Source: Plasmopara viticola (taxonomy: Eukaryota; Oomycota; Peronosporomycetes; Peronosporales; Peronosporaceae). From it: DNA of 64,000 nt. A program made the translations under genes and the position numbers. Under the pieces are notes generated by a model. The model ran no database searches and had not been told where the DNA came from. It was given only the letters and a program-made list of their open reading frames with translations. The stretch spans positions 310,001-374,000 of the forward strand of contig MBPM02000073.1 of the NCBI GenBank assembly GCA_001695595.3, given 5' to 3'. Shown piece by piece: positions 48,807-59,581 of this stretch (the stretch's first letter is position 1; every line of letters starts with the position of its first letter).

Positions 48807-49866
48807 GAGAGTGACAAGATGCGAAAGAAAAGAGGCGAGTAAAAACTCTGGTAGGCTATCCATGTTTGCAAAGCTTTCGTATAACATGGAATGCCGGTAG
48901 TATACTCCTGATTACGCGAGCTTTCGCAAGGTCGTACCTGTCGCGAGGTCAAATGCCGTCTAAATTTTTTTTTTATCTAGCAATGCTTTTTTACTGCGAC
49001 ATTAAACTACTGCGCCTTTTGCACTTTAATGTCCTACAAAGCACGGCTTCACATTCATCTTTACATCACGATTGGTCGCATAAACCATCGACATATGGTC
49101 CACACGACAAGATATCCATGAGCAGCCGCTTTGATACAGAACAAACTTTAAGGCAATCAATTTGACGAAGGAGTGTGGTCTTTATCGCTAGAGTCTTAAG
49201 AGCGGTACATTTTACTATCGAAGACTTTTAGCCACTTTCAGAAATATATCTACCTCAATCTTTTTGAGGGCTACGCGCTTGTCACAGTACATTGCGTTGC
49301 TTTGTCAGAAGTAGAGCCAACGTTATTATTATTAATTGACCAGCGCACGCACGGTCCAAAGTCATTTAAAATCTGAATTAGTAACTACAATATTTTCCTG
49401 TAAGAGGTGATATGGCGGAAAAGGAGACTGTCGCACAGTCTGAAGCACCGCAAATACTAAAAAGTGGCAGGATACCTGGTTCGCATTGATGACGACTTTG
49501 CTGCTACCGACAAAGACTTTAGGATCATATGCGACGGCGCCATGAATGTAAAGCTTTAACATACCGCCATAAGCTTATGTACTTATCGTTTGTCAAGTCT
49601 AGTAGACAAAATGTGAAATGTAACATTTTCGGCATCACTGACTTTTGGCTACAGCATTTTTTTTAGGTGAGGGAGTCTTCATTGTCTTTACTACCTGATA
49701 GTAAACACACCATCTCACTAAACGACAATCCAAAAGGTCCAATGCCGTCTCAAAATATCTAGCAATGCTATTCATTGCGACATTGTACTACTGCGCCTCA
49801 TTGTCCTACAAAGTACGCCCCCATTCGTCGCATAAACCATACGACAAGGACAAATGTGAGCAGCCG

Positions 49867-51040
49867 AGGACGCACAACGAACCCACCGACAGTTGGGCAG
49901 TAAGAAGTTTTCGTGGGGAGCTTTGGCTAGGCGAGATGTTCCTTTTTAAAAGTCAGGTTGCGTACCAGATCAAGAGAGTTTATGAAGTATGTTTACTCGA
50001 GATACCGAGTAAAATTCGAGACATTCGAACAACAATCGCAAAGATCGACGGGTAGCTCGTCGTCGATACGTAAAGACCGAGAGTTGATACGCAGTGGCTG
50101 CCTTACAAGCAGGCGAATGTCATGAAGAAGAGTCTTAATCGCGCAAATGAGACTCAACTTGATAGTTTTGAGGAAGAGGTGGCAACGACAATATTTTGCA
50201 CTAATTAAGAAAACGAAGGTAGCAACAAGAGAGAAGTGGGCATCGCTGCAGTAGCAGTTTTGACAAGCCACGTGGAGATGTTCAGTTGCACGATGACATG
50301 CTGTCTGTACGCTTTTTAGAGATGAAACCAAGCGAACGTTCTGTTTTGAGGCAGCTGGTGAAGAAGTTTGGTTTGTCTGCTCTGGATCAAGCGACGACGG
50401 TGCGATCACCTGGGTCTATTTATTGCAGAGTTTGTCAGGCGAACGAAACATGACTATCTCGCCTTCTGCTGCCCTACTCAGCTTGCCATCCAATACCGAG
50501 CAATTCCAATCGGTGGATGGGTCAAAAGGTGCTTGCATTCGCACTTGGCTTGAAGCAGCCCTCGGCTACCGTCTAGTAAGCTGTGCGTCCGATTCTAGTC
50601 ACAAGGGCGATCAATGCGACCGTGAGAGCCTTTAAATTTATCATCGATCGGTGGAAGCGCCATTAGATGAGTACAACACATATTGCGCCAATGCACAATG
50701 CTGTAATTCTACAACATATTACTATACGAATCTTCGCTCCCGGTTCAGCTTCAGAATGGTCAACAAAATCAAAAGTGGTACAGCTGCTAAAGCTGATGCA
50801 ATGATTAAGATGACTGTCGGTTTACTTAGGACGCTATTCATTTCCGATCGTAACTTCAGAGAATGATGCAATTGCATCGCATACTACGAATTACTATTTG
50901 CTATTACTTTAGGAGTAAGACACATTGCTAAACATTTAAAGATGGCGTTGGACTCCTTGAATTGCCGTTAAGTGGATAGAATCGAGATGATGTTTTTGCT
51001 ATCAGGTAGTAAAGACAACAGATACTCCCCCTTATCAGAG
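49867..51040 (-). repeat. inverted 1174-bp segment of the repeat unit
   Basis: Sequence on the left ends ..GCAGCCG and on the right resumes CTGCG.., both in normal orientation. The block between reads as the reverse complement of the normal unit (from the GTCCT side back to the CTCTGATAAGGGGG anchor). It is thus a simple inversion within an otherwise ordinary unit. The decayed coding segment inside lies on the plus strand here, for example the PH-like region and the frames at 50423-50635 and 50651-50866. Confidence 0.85.
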
Positions 51041-51475
51041 CTGCGACCTGCAGCACCACCACATACTCGTCCTCCTCTGCGTCGTACTTGCCGACCACAA
51101 GCTTGGCTGTAGCTCCTCCTTCGTCTTGACTTTTACTTCGACTTCCACCGGATCCGCGCTGCTTTTCTACATTTCGACTTTTTGTGTGTGTATCAACGTC
51201 AATCGAATACCGTGTAGGAGTGCTATAAAAAGTGGGGTGCAAGGCGGTTGACGAAGGGGAGGGAAACGGCTCTCGAAATTTGATAATCTGAACTTTCTTG
51301 TAGGCTTTCCTTACTTTCGCTCCTTTTATCAAATGTATCTGTAGTATACATTGAGTCAAGAAAATTGTACCCCTCATGCACGCGCAACTCTTTTTACTGT
51401 TTCAGTAAATACGGTTTCTTCAGGCCCAGCACGACCATGAGCTCACTATTTTTTTTGCACTGCAAGTAGTGTAGC

Positions 51476-51879
51476 ATGCGTCGATCGTGCGGTGTCGTGC
51501 TCATTCTAGCTCCATTCCTGGCCACTAGTTACGGTATCGTGGACGCCAGCCAAGGCTCTCAGCGTCTTCGAAGTAAACTCTAATAGGAAATTGCCGCACC
51601 AGAAGAAAGGATGGCTTTGCCCATTTTTATCAATGAGCTCAAAAGTAAGCCAAATACGAAAATTGAGACTTTGCCCCTTGAAGCGCGAGAAAGAAAATTT
51701 ACGCTCTGAAAGTGAGAGGATCTGAGAAAGTTGATGCTATACCAAAGACAAAAACAACATGACTTTTTTCTTTTGTGGGCGTGCGTCCTCATGAAGAATT
51801 GAAACAAATCAGAGATGTCTTCTACAGTCAAATTTTGGCTACTTTTCTCGTGGAGAATAATTCCGGTGTTTATATTTAA
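51476..51879 (+). pseudogene. dead copy of the QXLR-EER effector candidate
   Basis: The ATG and the signal-peptide leader are intact, and the QRLR and EER motifs are recognisable. However, two consecutive stop codons (TAA TAG, 51581-51586) lie between them, a further stop follows near 51707, and the frame shifts afterwards. Similarity to the open copy at 60451-60855 continues to its end. As read it would give only a 35-residue peptide. The upstream block (TGCACTGCAAGTAGTG-TAGC) matches that of the other leader ORFs. Confidence 0.75.
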
Positions 51880-52044
51880 ATTTAATTTCCTATCACAAGC
51901 AGCTACGATGCACATTCTTGATACTATTGGTCCCTGCTAACGAAAGTATAGCACGTACACATCGGTTTCTCGCTAGCTCTTGTTCGTGCTTATGGTGACA
52001 TTAGCGTTTATAGGTCCAGGCACACATAAAGCCCGTCCAATGTG

Positions 52045-52310
52045 TCGGATCAAAGAAGTGAGGCTTTAATAATAATCTACCGCAGCTCGAGCAATAACTC
52101 AGTCAAGTTTGCTAAGTATGGTCAAAAGGCCATTTTGCAGTGAAGTTGACGCTGCTCCTTGTATATTTAAAGAGAGTGTGTTTGAATATTTGGCAAGACT
52201 AGTGGCCCTTTGATCGCCATTTACCATACTTTAAGAGTAAACTTGACCTAGTCATTGCTCGAGCAACGGTAAAGTGCTATTGGAGTCTGTTTGATACGCA
52301 AGACGGGCTT
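52045..52310. mobile_element. MITE-like insertion with imperfect terminal inverted repeats
   Basis: Inverted repeats around CTCGAGCAATAACTCAGTC (52086-52139) and its partner (52201-52263) extend outward to GGATCAAAG and GTATCAAAC. No coding capacity. The left copy of the family at 2250-2295 lacks it. A clear target-site duplication was not found, so the ends are approximate. Confidence 0.5.
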
Positions 52311-52648
52311 CATGTGCGCCTGAACCTCTGAATACTTATTTGTTAGTGAGCTTCACCCGAACAAGCGCAGCGAAAGTTCAATAGCATGTGGCATACATTC
52401 ATTAGCAGCGACCGATCACATCAAAAGTTGGCTTTGTAGCTACAATAAGTCAGACCGCAGTATTTTTTTCACTAAAGAAAACAAAGCAACTGATTTGAAT
52501 GAGTAAACCAAAGGACAATATAATTTCTTGTCACTAAAGAGTACGATACCAGGTTTTGGTTTCTCTTTAGCTTTGGCTTTCAACGAGTCAACTTGTCTTG
52601 CTTGCATGGTTTTGAAAGTGGTATCCACGACATTTAATCTCCGACTTG

Positions 52649-52762
52649 TCAGTGACGATTGCGCGGAGGGGGAGTGCGGGGATCGGGGATAGAGGCCTCG
52701 TTGCCGTGACCAGTGGCCAGGACTGTAGCTAGAATGAGCACGAAACCGCACGAATGACGCAT
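52649..52762 (-). CDS. short ORF with secretion leader, 37 aa
   Basis: The leader MRHSCGFVLILATVLATGHG is followed by a 17-residue tail ending PPPRNRH. It is convergent with the effector pseudogene at 51476. Its counterpart at 59582-59695 has the same length and the same terminal PPPRNRH, so the stop is conserved between two diverged copies. Function unknown. Confidence 0.4.
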   Translation of the reverse strand: MRHSCGFVLILATVLATGHGNEASIPDPRTPPPRNRH

Positions 52763-53045
52763 ACTTCACCACTTGCAGTGCAAAAAAAACAGTGGCCTCT
52801 GGTCGTGCTTGAGCTGCTGAAACTCTATTTACTTCAATGATTTGCCAACTAATATGGGTAACGATCACATGAGAGCGACAAGATCCGAAAGAAGAGAGAC
52901 AATTAAAATTTCTGGTGGGCTATCCATATTTTGCAAAGCTTTCATGTACTATAACCGGGAGTATACTCCGGATTACGCGAAATTTCGCAAAGTCGTTAGA
53001 TTCTATGCGTACATAGGTACCTGTCGCGAGGTCCAAGGTCGTCAG

Positions 53046-53522
53046 AAAATATTTAGTATTTCTATTTATTGCGACATTATACCACTGCGCCTTTTGCACT
53101 TCGTTGTCATTATCTTCACATCACCATTACCCCTGGCCGTGCTTGAGCTGCAGAAACCTCATTTACTTCGATAATTTGCCAATGCGAAAGAGAAGAGGTG
53201 AATTATATTTCTGGGAGGTTATGCATATTTGTAAAGCTTTCGTTTACATAGAATACCGGTAGTATGTTCCTGATTACGCGAACTTAAGCAAGGCCGTTAG
53301 ATTCTATGCGTGCTGTCGCGAGGTTCAATGCCGTCTTAAATATCAAGCAATTCTATTTGATGCGACATTATACTACTGCGCCTTTTGCACTTCATTGTCC
53401 TACAAAGTACGCCCTCACATTCATCTTCACATCACCATTCGTCGCATAAACCATCTACATATGGTCCGCACGACAAGAAGTGCATGCGACAAATGGGAGC
53501 GGCCGTTCTGATACTGGGGAGT
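53046..53522 (+). repeat. 250-bp modules before copia element 4
   Basis: Two diverged copies of the recurrent module are present (about 53040-53130, truncated, and 53320-53520). No gene. Confidence 0.65.
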
Positions 53523-53668
53523 TGTTAACATTACACCGCTGAATGCATGTTGAACAGGTGGATGGCTTCACAGTAATTACAAGTACGTCACAATTAGTAA
53601 TTACATATGGTAGCCGTTCATTGGTCAGGATAAATATATTCACTTCGGTTTTTACTTTCTTCTCAACA
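53523..53668 (+). repeat. 5' LTR of copia element 4
   Basis: 146 bp, TGTTAACA...CTCAACA. It contains the element's promoter by position; no motif is assigned. Confidence 0.95.
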
Positions 53669-53708
53669 GGTTAACAGCCAACAAGCTCAAGCAACATTCT
53701 CGCCCAAT

Positions 53709-56700
53709 ATGAACAAGCGCACCGAAGTCCTCCTAGGAAGTGGTAACTATTACCACTGGGAGTTTAACATGAGGATGACCCTGGCGCGGAAGGGTCTCCT
53801 GGGACACATCATGGCCGTCAAGGAAGAGAAGGACGTCACGGAGGCGTGGCTGGCTAATGATACCAAGGCGCTAGGCATCATTGCTCACGGCGTTGAGATC
53901 CAGCACCAGACCAAGATTCGGTCGGCTACGCGTGCTATGGAGGCGTGGGGAACCCTCCGCGATTTCTACAATCGCTCGACTCTTCACAATCGTGTTGTGA
54001 TGACTCGTCGTCTACATGAGTTCAAGATGGAAAGTGGAACAAGCATGGCAGAGCATCTGGACTCTTTTGACGAGCTAGTAGTGGGACTACAGACTACGGG
54101 AGAGCAAATTGATGAGTCACGCCAGCTGGTGGTACTTCTCAGCAGTCTACCTTCGGAGTACGACTTGATTTCGTCGATTGTGGAAAATGCAAGGGACATT
54201 CCGTTGATAGAAGTCAAGGAGAAGCTGCTCAAAGAGTCGGAGAAGCTGCAGAGGAAAGAAGCTACAGAGAAAGCGTTTCGCGTAAATGGAAATGGAAATG
54301 CTAGAAGATTTAAAGGTGGACGGGACAATGGACGAAAGGGTGGTCCTCCACGCAATAACGGCGGATTTAAGGGCAAGTGCTTCAACTGTGACCAGTTTGG
54401 ACACATGAAGCGGAACTGCCCGGCCGGTAAAAGATTCAACAGCGACGACACGGTGTTTGCTGTTGGTGAAGGGAAGTCATCAGGATGGCTGATTGACAGT
54501 GGAGCAACTTCCCACATGACCCCACACAGGAAGGACTTGTTTGATTACAAGGGCCTAGAAGCTAGCATCGAAGTAACGATTGCAGACGGGAAGAAGTTGC
54601 TTGTCGAAGGGGTCGGCACGGTAAAATTGACTGGTTTGACCGGAATGAGGATTCGCATGGTTGAAGTTCTGCACATTCCCGGACTCGACAGAAGGTTGCT
54701 GTCAGTTGGCAAGCTGGCAGAGCGTGGCATGAGTGTGGAATTCTCGCGTTCGTCATGTGTCATTTGGAACAAAAAGCAAGCAATTGCGTCGGGCACAAAA
54801 GTTGGAAAGTCGTATTTTCTTGACTGTGAGCAAGAAGAAGCATGTCTCGTTGAATATACCGGGGCTGACAATCAGTGGGAGCTTTGGCATGCACGCATGG
54901 GGCATCCCAGCAAGGATGCGCTGATCAGGACACAGCGATTGACTAATGGTATCCCAATTATCAAGCAAAGTGTGGAAATTTTGTGTGCCGGGTGTTTGAA
55001 GGGCAAGCAGATGATCACGGTGTTTCCGTCTCGTTCAATGACAAAGACGACACGTGTGTTGGAGCGTGTTCACACAGATGTCATGGGGCCAATGCGAACT
55101 ATCTCGAAGGGTGGTGCCAAATACATTCTCACGTTTGTGGATGACTTTTCACGATATGTTGCAATTTTTCTGATCAAGAGCAAGAGTGAAGTTGCTGGCA
55201 AGTTCAAGGAGTTTCTGACATTATACGAAAACCAGTGGGGTGCACGACTAAGATGTTTGCGATCCGACAACGGAACCGAGTTCGTAAACAAGAAAATGGC
55301 AGGAATATGTCAAGAGAACGGCATTGTACACCAGCGCTCCGTCCCATACAGCCCGCAGCAGAACGGAGTAGCGGAGCGTATGAACAGGACAATTATAAAG
55401 AAAGCCCGCAGCATGTTTCACTACAAGAGCGTATCGACGGAATGGTGGGCGGAAGCGGTAAATACAGCGGTTTATTTAATTAATCGCTCCGGCACTACAG
55501 TCCATCCTGACACCACGCCGTATGAGCTAGTTTTCAAAATGAAGCCTCGAATGGATCACCTGCGCGTATTTGGTTCGCAAGGCTACGCTCATATTGACGA
55601 TGTGAAACGGACCAAACTGGAACCCAAGAGTTTCAAGTGTATGTTTCTTGGCTATGCAGAGAATGTCAAGGGCTATCGCGTGTTTGACTTGGAGAATGCC
55701 AAGATTAAAGTGACCCGCTCTGTAAAGTTGGATGAGCGTGAGGTGGGCGGCATCTACGACACGCAAGAGCTTAAGCCGGAAACAATTGTTCAAGTAGTTA
55801 AGGATGGTGATGAAGTCAACGTTCAGCATCAAGCGGATCGACAGTCAGTTCCGGACGATCCCATGGGAGCTGTCGAAGAGACAGTCGAGGATGTCGATAT
55901 GGAGGGTGTAAATCGTACGCCAAGCGCCGTTGTACAGCGGCTAATGCCTTCTGAGAGCCCTGTACGAAACGGGCTTGAGCTAACGGAGTATCATCAACCT
56001 TCCCAAGTGCAACAAGAAGATCGTTTGGTGTTTCGGCCTGAATTGGAGCGAACACGAGTAAGACGTGAGCCAGTGCTAATGCTAAGAAACGGTTCCGATG
56101 GTGGAGAGTCAACAGAAGGAAGTGAGGGCCCACCGACTCCAAAGCGTGCTAGGATTGACGAAGATGGACTAATTGCGGAAGCCTTTCTTGCCTACGCTGT
56201 GAATATTGACGATGATATGGACTCACCGACTACTTATACTCAAGCAATGGCAAGCGACGATGCAATGAAATGGCGTGAAGCAATGGATGCTGAGCTTCGC
56301 TCTCACGAAGAGAATAAAACGTGGACATTGCAGCCACGAGGGGAGATTGGACGCACAATTGGATCACGATGGGTATTTGCCAAAAAGCGTGATCAGAATG
56401 GCGCTATCGTGCGATACAAGGCACGACTAGTCGCGAAAGGTTTCAAGCAGAAGTATGGCGTTGACTTTTTCGAGACATATTCCCCGGTTGCCAACATGAA
56501 TTCGATCCGAATAATTCTCGCGGTATGTGTTGAATGTGGCTATCAAATGGAACAGCTGGACGCCGACACGGTTTTTCTTAATAGCGTGTTGACGGACAAC
56601 GTTTTAATGGAAGTTCCGCTTGGTGTCGACAACGCTCAAGGATACATATGTCAACTAAACAAGGCCATTTACGGACTTAAGCAAGCAGCGAGTGCCTGGA

Positions 56701-57803
56701 ACAAGACAATACATCGTGTCTTCGTCAGGAATGGCTTTAAGAGTTGTGGAGCAGATCAATGTGTTTATGTCAAGAGAACTGAAGAAGGTTTTGCTTACGT
56801 TGGACTATATGTGGATGACATGATTATCGCAGCAAGAAGCAGCAAAGAATTAAATCAAGTAAAGGAAGTACTAAAGAATGCTTTCAAGATGAAGGAGCTT
56901 GGTCAGGCGGAATTTATTTTGGGTATGGAAATTGATCACGACAGGTCAGCTGGAATATTGATGATCAAACAGACTCGCTACATCGATGACGTGGTCAAGC
57001 GATTCGGTCAACAAGATGCCAAAAGTGTTGAAACCCCTTGCGTATCAGGATTGAAGCTGTCGTCAAAGCAGTCACCCACAACGGAAGAGGGACGGTCGAC
57101 AATGCGATCAAAGCCTTATCGCTCTTTGATTGGATGCTTGCTGTACATAACGACATGCACTCGACCTGATATTGCTTACGTGGTGACGCAGCTATCACGT
57201 TTTCTGAAAAACCCAGGACTACAACATTGGAGCGCTGCAATTCGAGTAGTACGGTATCTGAAGACCACGCGTCAAATCGGTATCGTCTACCGAGGAACTG
57301 GAAGCGTTACGGTCAAGGCATACTCGGATGCAGATTGGGGCAGCAACACGGATGACAGACGCTCGGTCTCGGGAATTATGGTCATGATTGCAAGCGCACC
57401 AGTGGTATTTAAGTCGAAGTACCAGCGGACAGTTGCGCTGAGCTCAGCGGAAGCTGAGTATATGGCTCTCAGCTTATGCACACAAGAAGTTCTTTGGACG
57501 CGGGCAATGCTAAAGGACATGGGTCACGAGCAAGTTGAAGGCACACAGGTTTGGGAAGACAACCAGGGTGCGATTGCGTTAGCCAATAACGCCGGATACC
57601 ATGCTAGGACGAAGCATGTGGACATCAAGCACCACTTTATTCGTGAGAACGTGCAAGAAGGACTGTTGAAGATCGAATATATCGACACGAAGAGTCAGCT
57701 TGCAGATATGCTGACGAAGGCAGTTGGGACCAAGATGCTTAAGTATCTGCGCGAAGCCACAGGAATCAAGACCAAGTCAGCAACAAAGGACACACAGCAT
57801 TAG
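53709..57803 (+). CDS. Ty1/copia Gag-Pol polyprotein, intact (1364 aa)
   Basis: A single ORF encodes everything needed for copia retrotransposition. Gag (UBN2-type) spans about residues 1-220, and the CCHC knuckle uses C224, C227, H232 and C237. The aspartic protease has DSG at 263-265. Integrase has an HHCC zinc site (H394, H399, C426, C429) and catalytic D457, D520 and E556. Reverse transcriptase spans about 865-1110, with the first catalytic aspartate region at 951-953 and YVDD at 1034-1037. RNase H has D1207, E1248 and D1284. All catalytic residues are present. Gag and Pol share one frame, as usual for copia, so the Gag excess must arise by splicing or processing. The start is 40 bp after the 5' LTR. 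It shares roughly 80% of residues with elements 1-3, so it belongs to a separate subfamily. Confidence 0.97.
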   Translation: MNKRTEVLLGSGNYYHWEFNMRMTLARKGLLGHIMAVKEEKDVTEAWLANDTKALGIIAHGVEIQHQTKIRSATRAMEAWGTLRDFYNRSTLHNRVVMTRRLHEFKMESGTSMAEHLDSFDELVVGLQTTGEQIDESRQLVVLLSSLPSEYDLISSIVENARDIPLIEVKEKLLKESEKLQRKEATEKAFRVNGNGNARRFKGGRDNGRKGGPPRNNGGFKGKCFNCDQFGHMKRNCPAGKRFNSDDTVFAVGEGKSSGWLIDSGATSHMTPHRKDLFDYKGLEASIEVTIADGKKLLVEGVGTVKLTGLTGMRIRMVEVLHIPGLDRRLLSVGKLAERGMSVEFSRSSCVIWNKKQAIASGTKVGKSYFLDCEQEEACLVEYTGADNQWELWHARMGHPSKDALIRTQRLTNGIPIIKQSVEILCAGCLKGKQMITVFPSRSMTKTTRVLERVHTDVMGPMRTISKGGAKYILTFVDDFSRYVAIFLIKSKSEVAGKFKEFLTLYENQWGARLRCLRSDNGTEFVNKKMAGICQENGIVHQRSVPYSPQQNGVAERMNRTIIKKARSMFHYKSVSTEWWAEAVNTAVYLINRSGTTVHPDTTPYELVFKMKPRMDHLRVFGSQGYAHIDDVKRTKLEPKSFKCMFLGYAENVKGYRVFDLENAKIKVTRSVKLDEREVGGIYDTQELKPETIVQVVKDGDEVNVQHQADRQSVPDDPMGAVEETVEDVDMEGVNRTPSAVVQRLMPSESPVRNGLELTEYHQPSQVQQEDRLVFRPELERTRVRREPVLMLRNGSDGGESTEGSEGPPTPKRARIDEDGLIAEAFLAYAVNIDDDMDSPTTYTQAMASDDAMKWREAMDAELRSHEENKTWTLQPRGEIGRTIGSRWVFAKKRDQNGAIVRYKARLVAKGFKQKYGVDFFETYSPVANMNSIRIILAVCVECGYQMEQLDADTVFLNSVLTDNVLMEVPLGVDNAQGYICQLNKAIYGLKQAASAWNKTIHRVFVRNGFKSCGADQCVYVKRTEEGFAYVGLYVDDMIIAARSSKELNQVKEVLKNAFKMKELGQAEFILGMEIDHDRSAGILMIKQTRYIDDVVKRFGQQDAKSVETPCVSGLKLSSKQSPTTEEGRSTMRSKPYRSLIGCLLYITTCTRPDIAYVVTQLSRFLKNPGLQHWSAAIRVVRYLKTTRQIGIVYRGTGSVTVKAYSDADWGSNTDDRRSVSGIMVMIASAPVVFKSKYQRTVALSSAEAEYMALSLCTQEVLWTRAMLKDMGHEQVEGTQVWEDNQGAIALANNAGYHARTKHVDIKHHFIRENVQEGLLKIEYIDTKSQLADMLTKAVGTKMLKYLREATGIKTKSATKDTQH

Positions 57804-57816
57804 CGGTGAGTGGGAG

Positions 57817-57962
57817 TGTTAACATTACACCGCTGAATGCATGTTGAACAGGTGGATGGCTTCACAGTAATTACAGGTACGTCACAATTAGTAATTACAT
57901 ATGGTAGCCGTTCATTGGTCAGGATAAATATATTCACTTCGGTTTTTACTTTCTTCTCAACA
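57817..57962 (+). repeat. 3' LTR of copia element 4
   Basis: 146 bp, one mismatch to the 5' LTR. Confidence 0.95.
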
Positions 57963-59306
57963 GGAGTATTCGTTGTCTTTTCTACTTAATAGCAAACACA
58001 TCATCTCGATTCTATCCACTAAACGGTACTTCAAGAAGACCAATGCCGTCTAAAAATATCTAGCAATGTCTCTTATTCCTAAAGTAATAGCGAGTAGTAA
58101 TTCGTTGTTATGCGATGCAATTGCATCATTTCTTAAGCTACGATCGGAAATGAATAGCATCCTAAGTAGACCGGCAGTCACCTTAATCATTGCATCAGCT
58201 TAAGCAAGTGTACCACCTTTGAGATTTTTTGTTGACCATTTCGAAAGCTGAACCGGGAGCGAAGATTCTCTGATAGAAATATGTTGTAGAACTACAGCAT
58301 TCTGCATTGTCGCGATGTGTGTTGTACTCATCTAATGGCGCTTCCACCGATCGACGAAAAATCAAAAGGCTCTCACTGTCGCATTGAAGACCCTTGTGAC
58401 TAGAATCGGACGCACAGCTTACTAGACGAAAGCCGAGGGCTGCTTTAAGCCAATTCAATGATGTTTAGAGACTGCAGCTTTGTTTAGCAGTACTGTCAAC
58501 CTTTGAGTCCATGATGACTTTTTTTTATTTATGTGCCATTGAGAGCTGTCCGAATGCTAGTTTTTTACTCGTCGCTGTTGACACAGTATTTTGCGTTCCT
58601 CTTACTCGAGCCATTACATAATAATCAAATATAAAAATTGCTTACGTCGCTTCAGCTGTTCAAGTAAGACTGGCGCACACCGCAAAGTTTTTAACAACCT
58701 TTTTATTAGGGAGTCGCCTCAGTTTTCGTTCACTACGCTATACCCCACTTTTTATAGCACCCCTCAGTCTACAGGGCTAAAATCGCCTTTACCTTAAGTT
58801 TTGAACGTTGGTTGGCTGCAACAATCAAGGATCTTTGTAAGATAATAACATCAAAACTTTCAATATTCAGTGTTCGTGAAATTCGCCATGCGTTTCGTGA
58901 ATCGAAAGAGCTAATCAAGCTTTTGGAATATCATTGCCTCCGGTGACTTGTTTGTGTGCAGCACTCGACGCAGCTCTGCGACGGTGCGAATGCTCCGTGC
59001 ATCGATCGTGCTAGTGCCAATACGAGCACTATTTGACCCATCCACCGATTGTGATTGCTTGGTATTGGATAGCGAGCTGAATAGAGCAGCAAAAGGTGAA
59101 ATAGCCCTGTTTCCACCGCCTGACAAACTCTGCAGTAAATAGACTCAGGTGATCGCACCGTCGTCGCTCGATCCAGAGCAACCAAACCAAACTTCTTCAC
59201 CAGCTGCCTCAAAACATAACGTTCGCTTGGTTTCATCTCTAAAAAGCGTAAAGACAGCATGTCATCGTGCAACTGCACATCTTGACGTGGCTTGTCAAAA
59301 TTGCTA
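57963..59306 (+). repeat. diverged family copy B (left arm of inverted pair)
   Basis: This is the reverse-complement counterpart of 61640-63003. It includes a stretch (about 58457-59020) that is absent from the array units, inserted within their GCTGCTT..AAGCCAA region. At 59306 it joins an inverted copy-A segment abruptly (GCTAC/CTTGGACC). Confidence 0.78.
58911..59126 (-). pseudogene. decayed ORF with conserved C-terminus
   Basis: The last 31 codons (STIDARSIRTVAELRRVLH and on to QKLD-stop) are identical to those at the end of a plus-strand frame in copy B' (about 61964-62059), although the sequences before it lie in different frames. This conserved end may be the 3' part of a former gene. 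Its helical character is vaguely like oomycete effector C-termini, but that is not a firm assignment. Confidence 0.35.
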
Positions 59307-59581
59307 CCTTGGACCTCGCGACAGGTACCTATGTACGCTTATAATCTAACGACTTTGCGGAATTTCGCGTAATCCGGAGTAAACTCCCGGTTCTAGTACA
59401 TGAAAGCTTTGCAAACATGGATTGCCCAACAGAAATTTAATTCGTCTCTCTTCTTTCGCATCTTGTCGCTCTCATGTGATCGTTACCCATCCTAGTTGGC
59501 AAATCATTTCAGTAAATAAAGTTTCTGCAGCTCAAGCACGACCAGAGGCCACTATTCTTTTTGCACTGCAAGTGGTGAAGC

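Larger units (their letters stand above)
9229..49866 (+). repeat. head-to-tail tandem array, seven units
   Basis: I place unit starts at the repeated GGGGGAGTAT anchor: 9229, 15597, 19405, 22928, 30909, 38939 and 46589. After removing copia insertions, units 3-6 are about 3.52-3.57 kb; unit 2 is 3808 bp and unit 1 is 6368 bp because of 1279-bp sub-repeats. Units 1-3 are nearly identical: the same 143-codon frame is unchanged at 9400, 15768 and 19576. Recurrent contents are a 250-bp module, a decayed segment with a PH-like motif (minus), a TATAAAAAG-containing stretch, a leader ORF (minus) and a solo LTR. No transposase, integrase or replicase is encoded by the unit itself. Confidence 0.9.
46589..49866 (+). 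repeat. array unit 7, internally deleted and cut by an inversion
   Basis: No copia insertion is present. About 0.3 kb is missing at 49308 compared with unit 6. The regular array order breaks at 49866, where an inverted segment begins. Confidence 0.8.
51041..53045 (+). repeat. diverged family copy A, effector-bearing
   Basis: This is the reverse-complement counterpart of 59307-61296. It contains the dead QXLR effector copy (plus), a MITE-like insertion, and a 37-aa leader ORF (minus). The GAGAG solo LTR is absent (empty site at about 52870). Confidence 0.8.
53523..57962 (+). mobile_element. complete Ty1/copia element 4 (4440 bp)
   Basis: The LTRs of 146 bp (53523-53668 and 57817-57962) differ at a single base (ACAAGTACG versus ACAGGTACG). 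The TG...CA ends are perfect. The 5-bp target-site duplication GGAGT lies at 53518-53522 and 57963-57967, inside the GGGGGAGTATTCG anchor of the repeat family. A purine-rich tract (GGTGAGTGGGAG) precedes the 3' LTR. No primer-binding site complementary to a recognisable tRNA 3' end was identified. With an intact ORF and near-identical LTRs it is the youngest and most complete element in the window. Confidence 0.97.

Noticed and set aside
49362..49562. 66-codon minus-strand ORF with YDPKVFVGSSKVVINANQ
   Set aside because: A similar stretch is seen at 400-540 and in units 3-6 but with shifted frames and stops; too little to call a gene, although it may be another relic of the decayed segment.
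9229..49866. Array as a CRISPR or rDNA array
   Set aside because: Units are kilobases long with internal retrotransposons; no short direct repeats with unique spacers and no rRNA sequence were seen.
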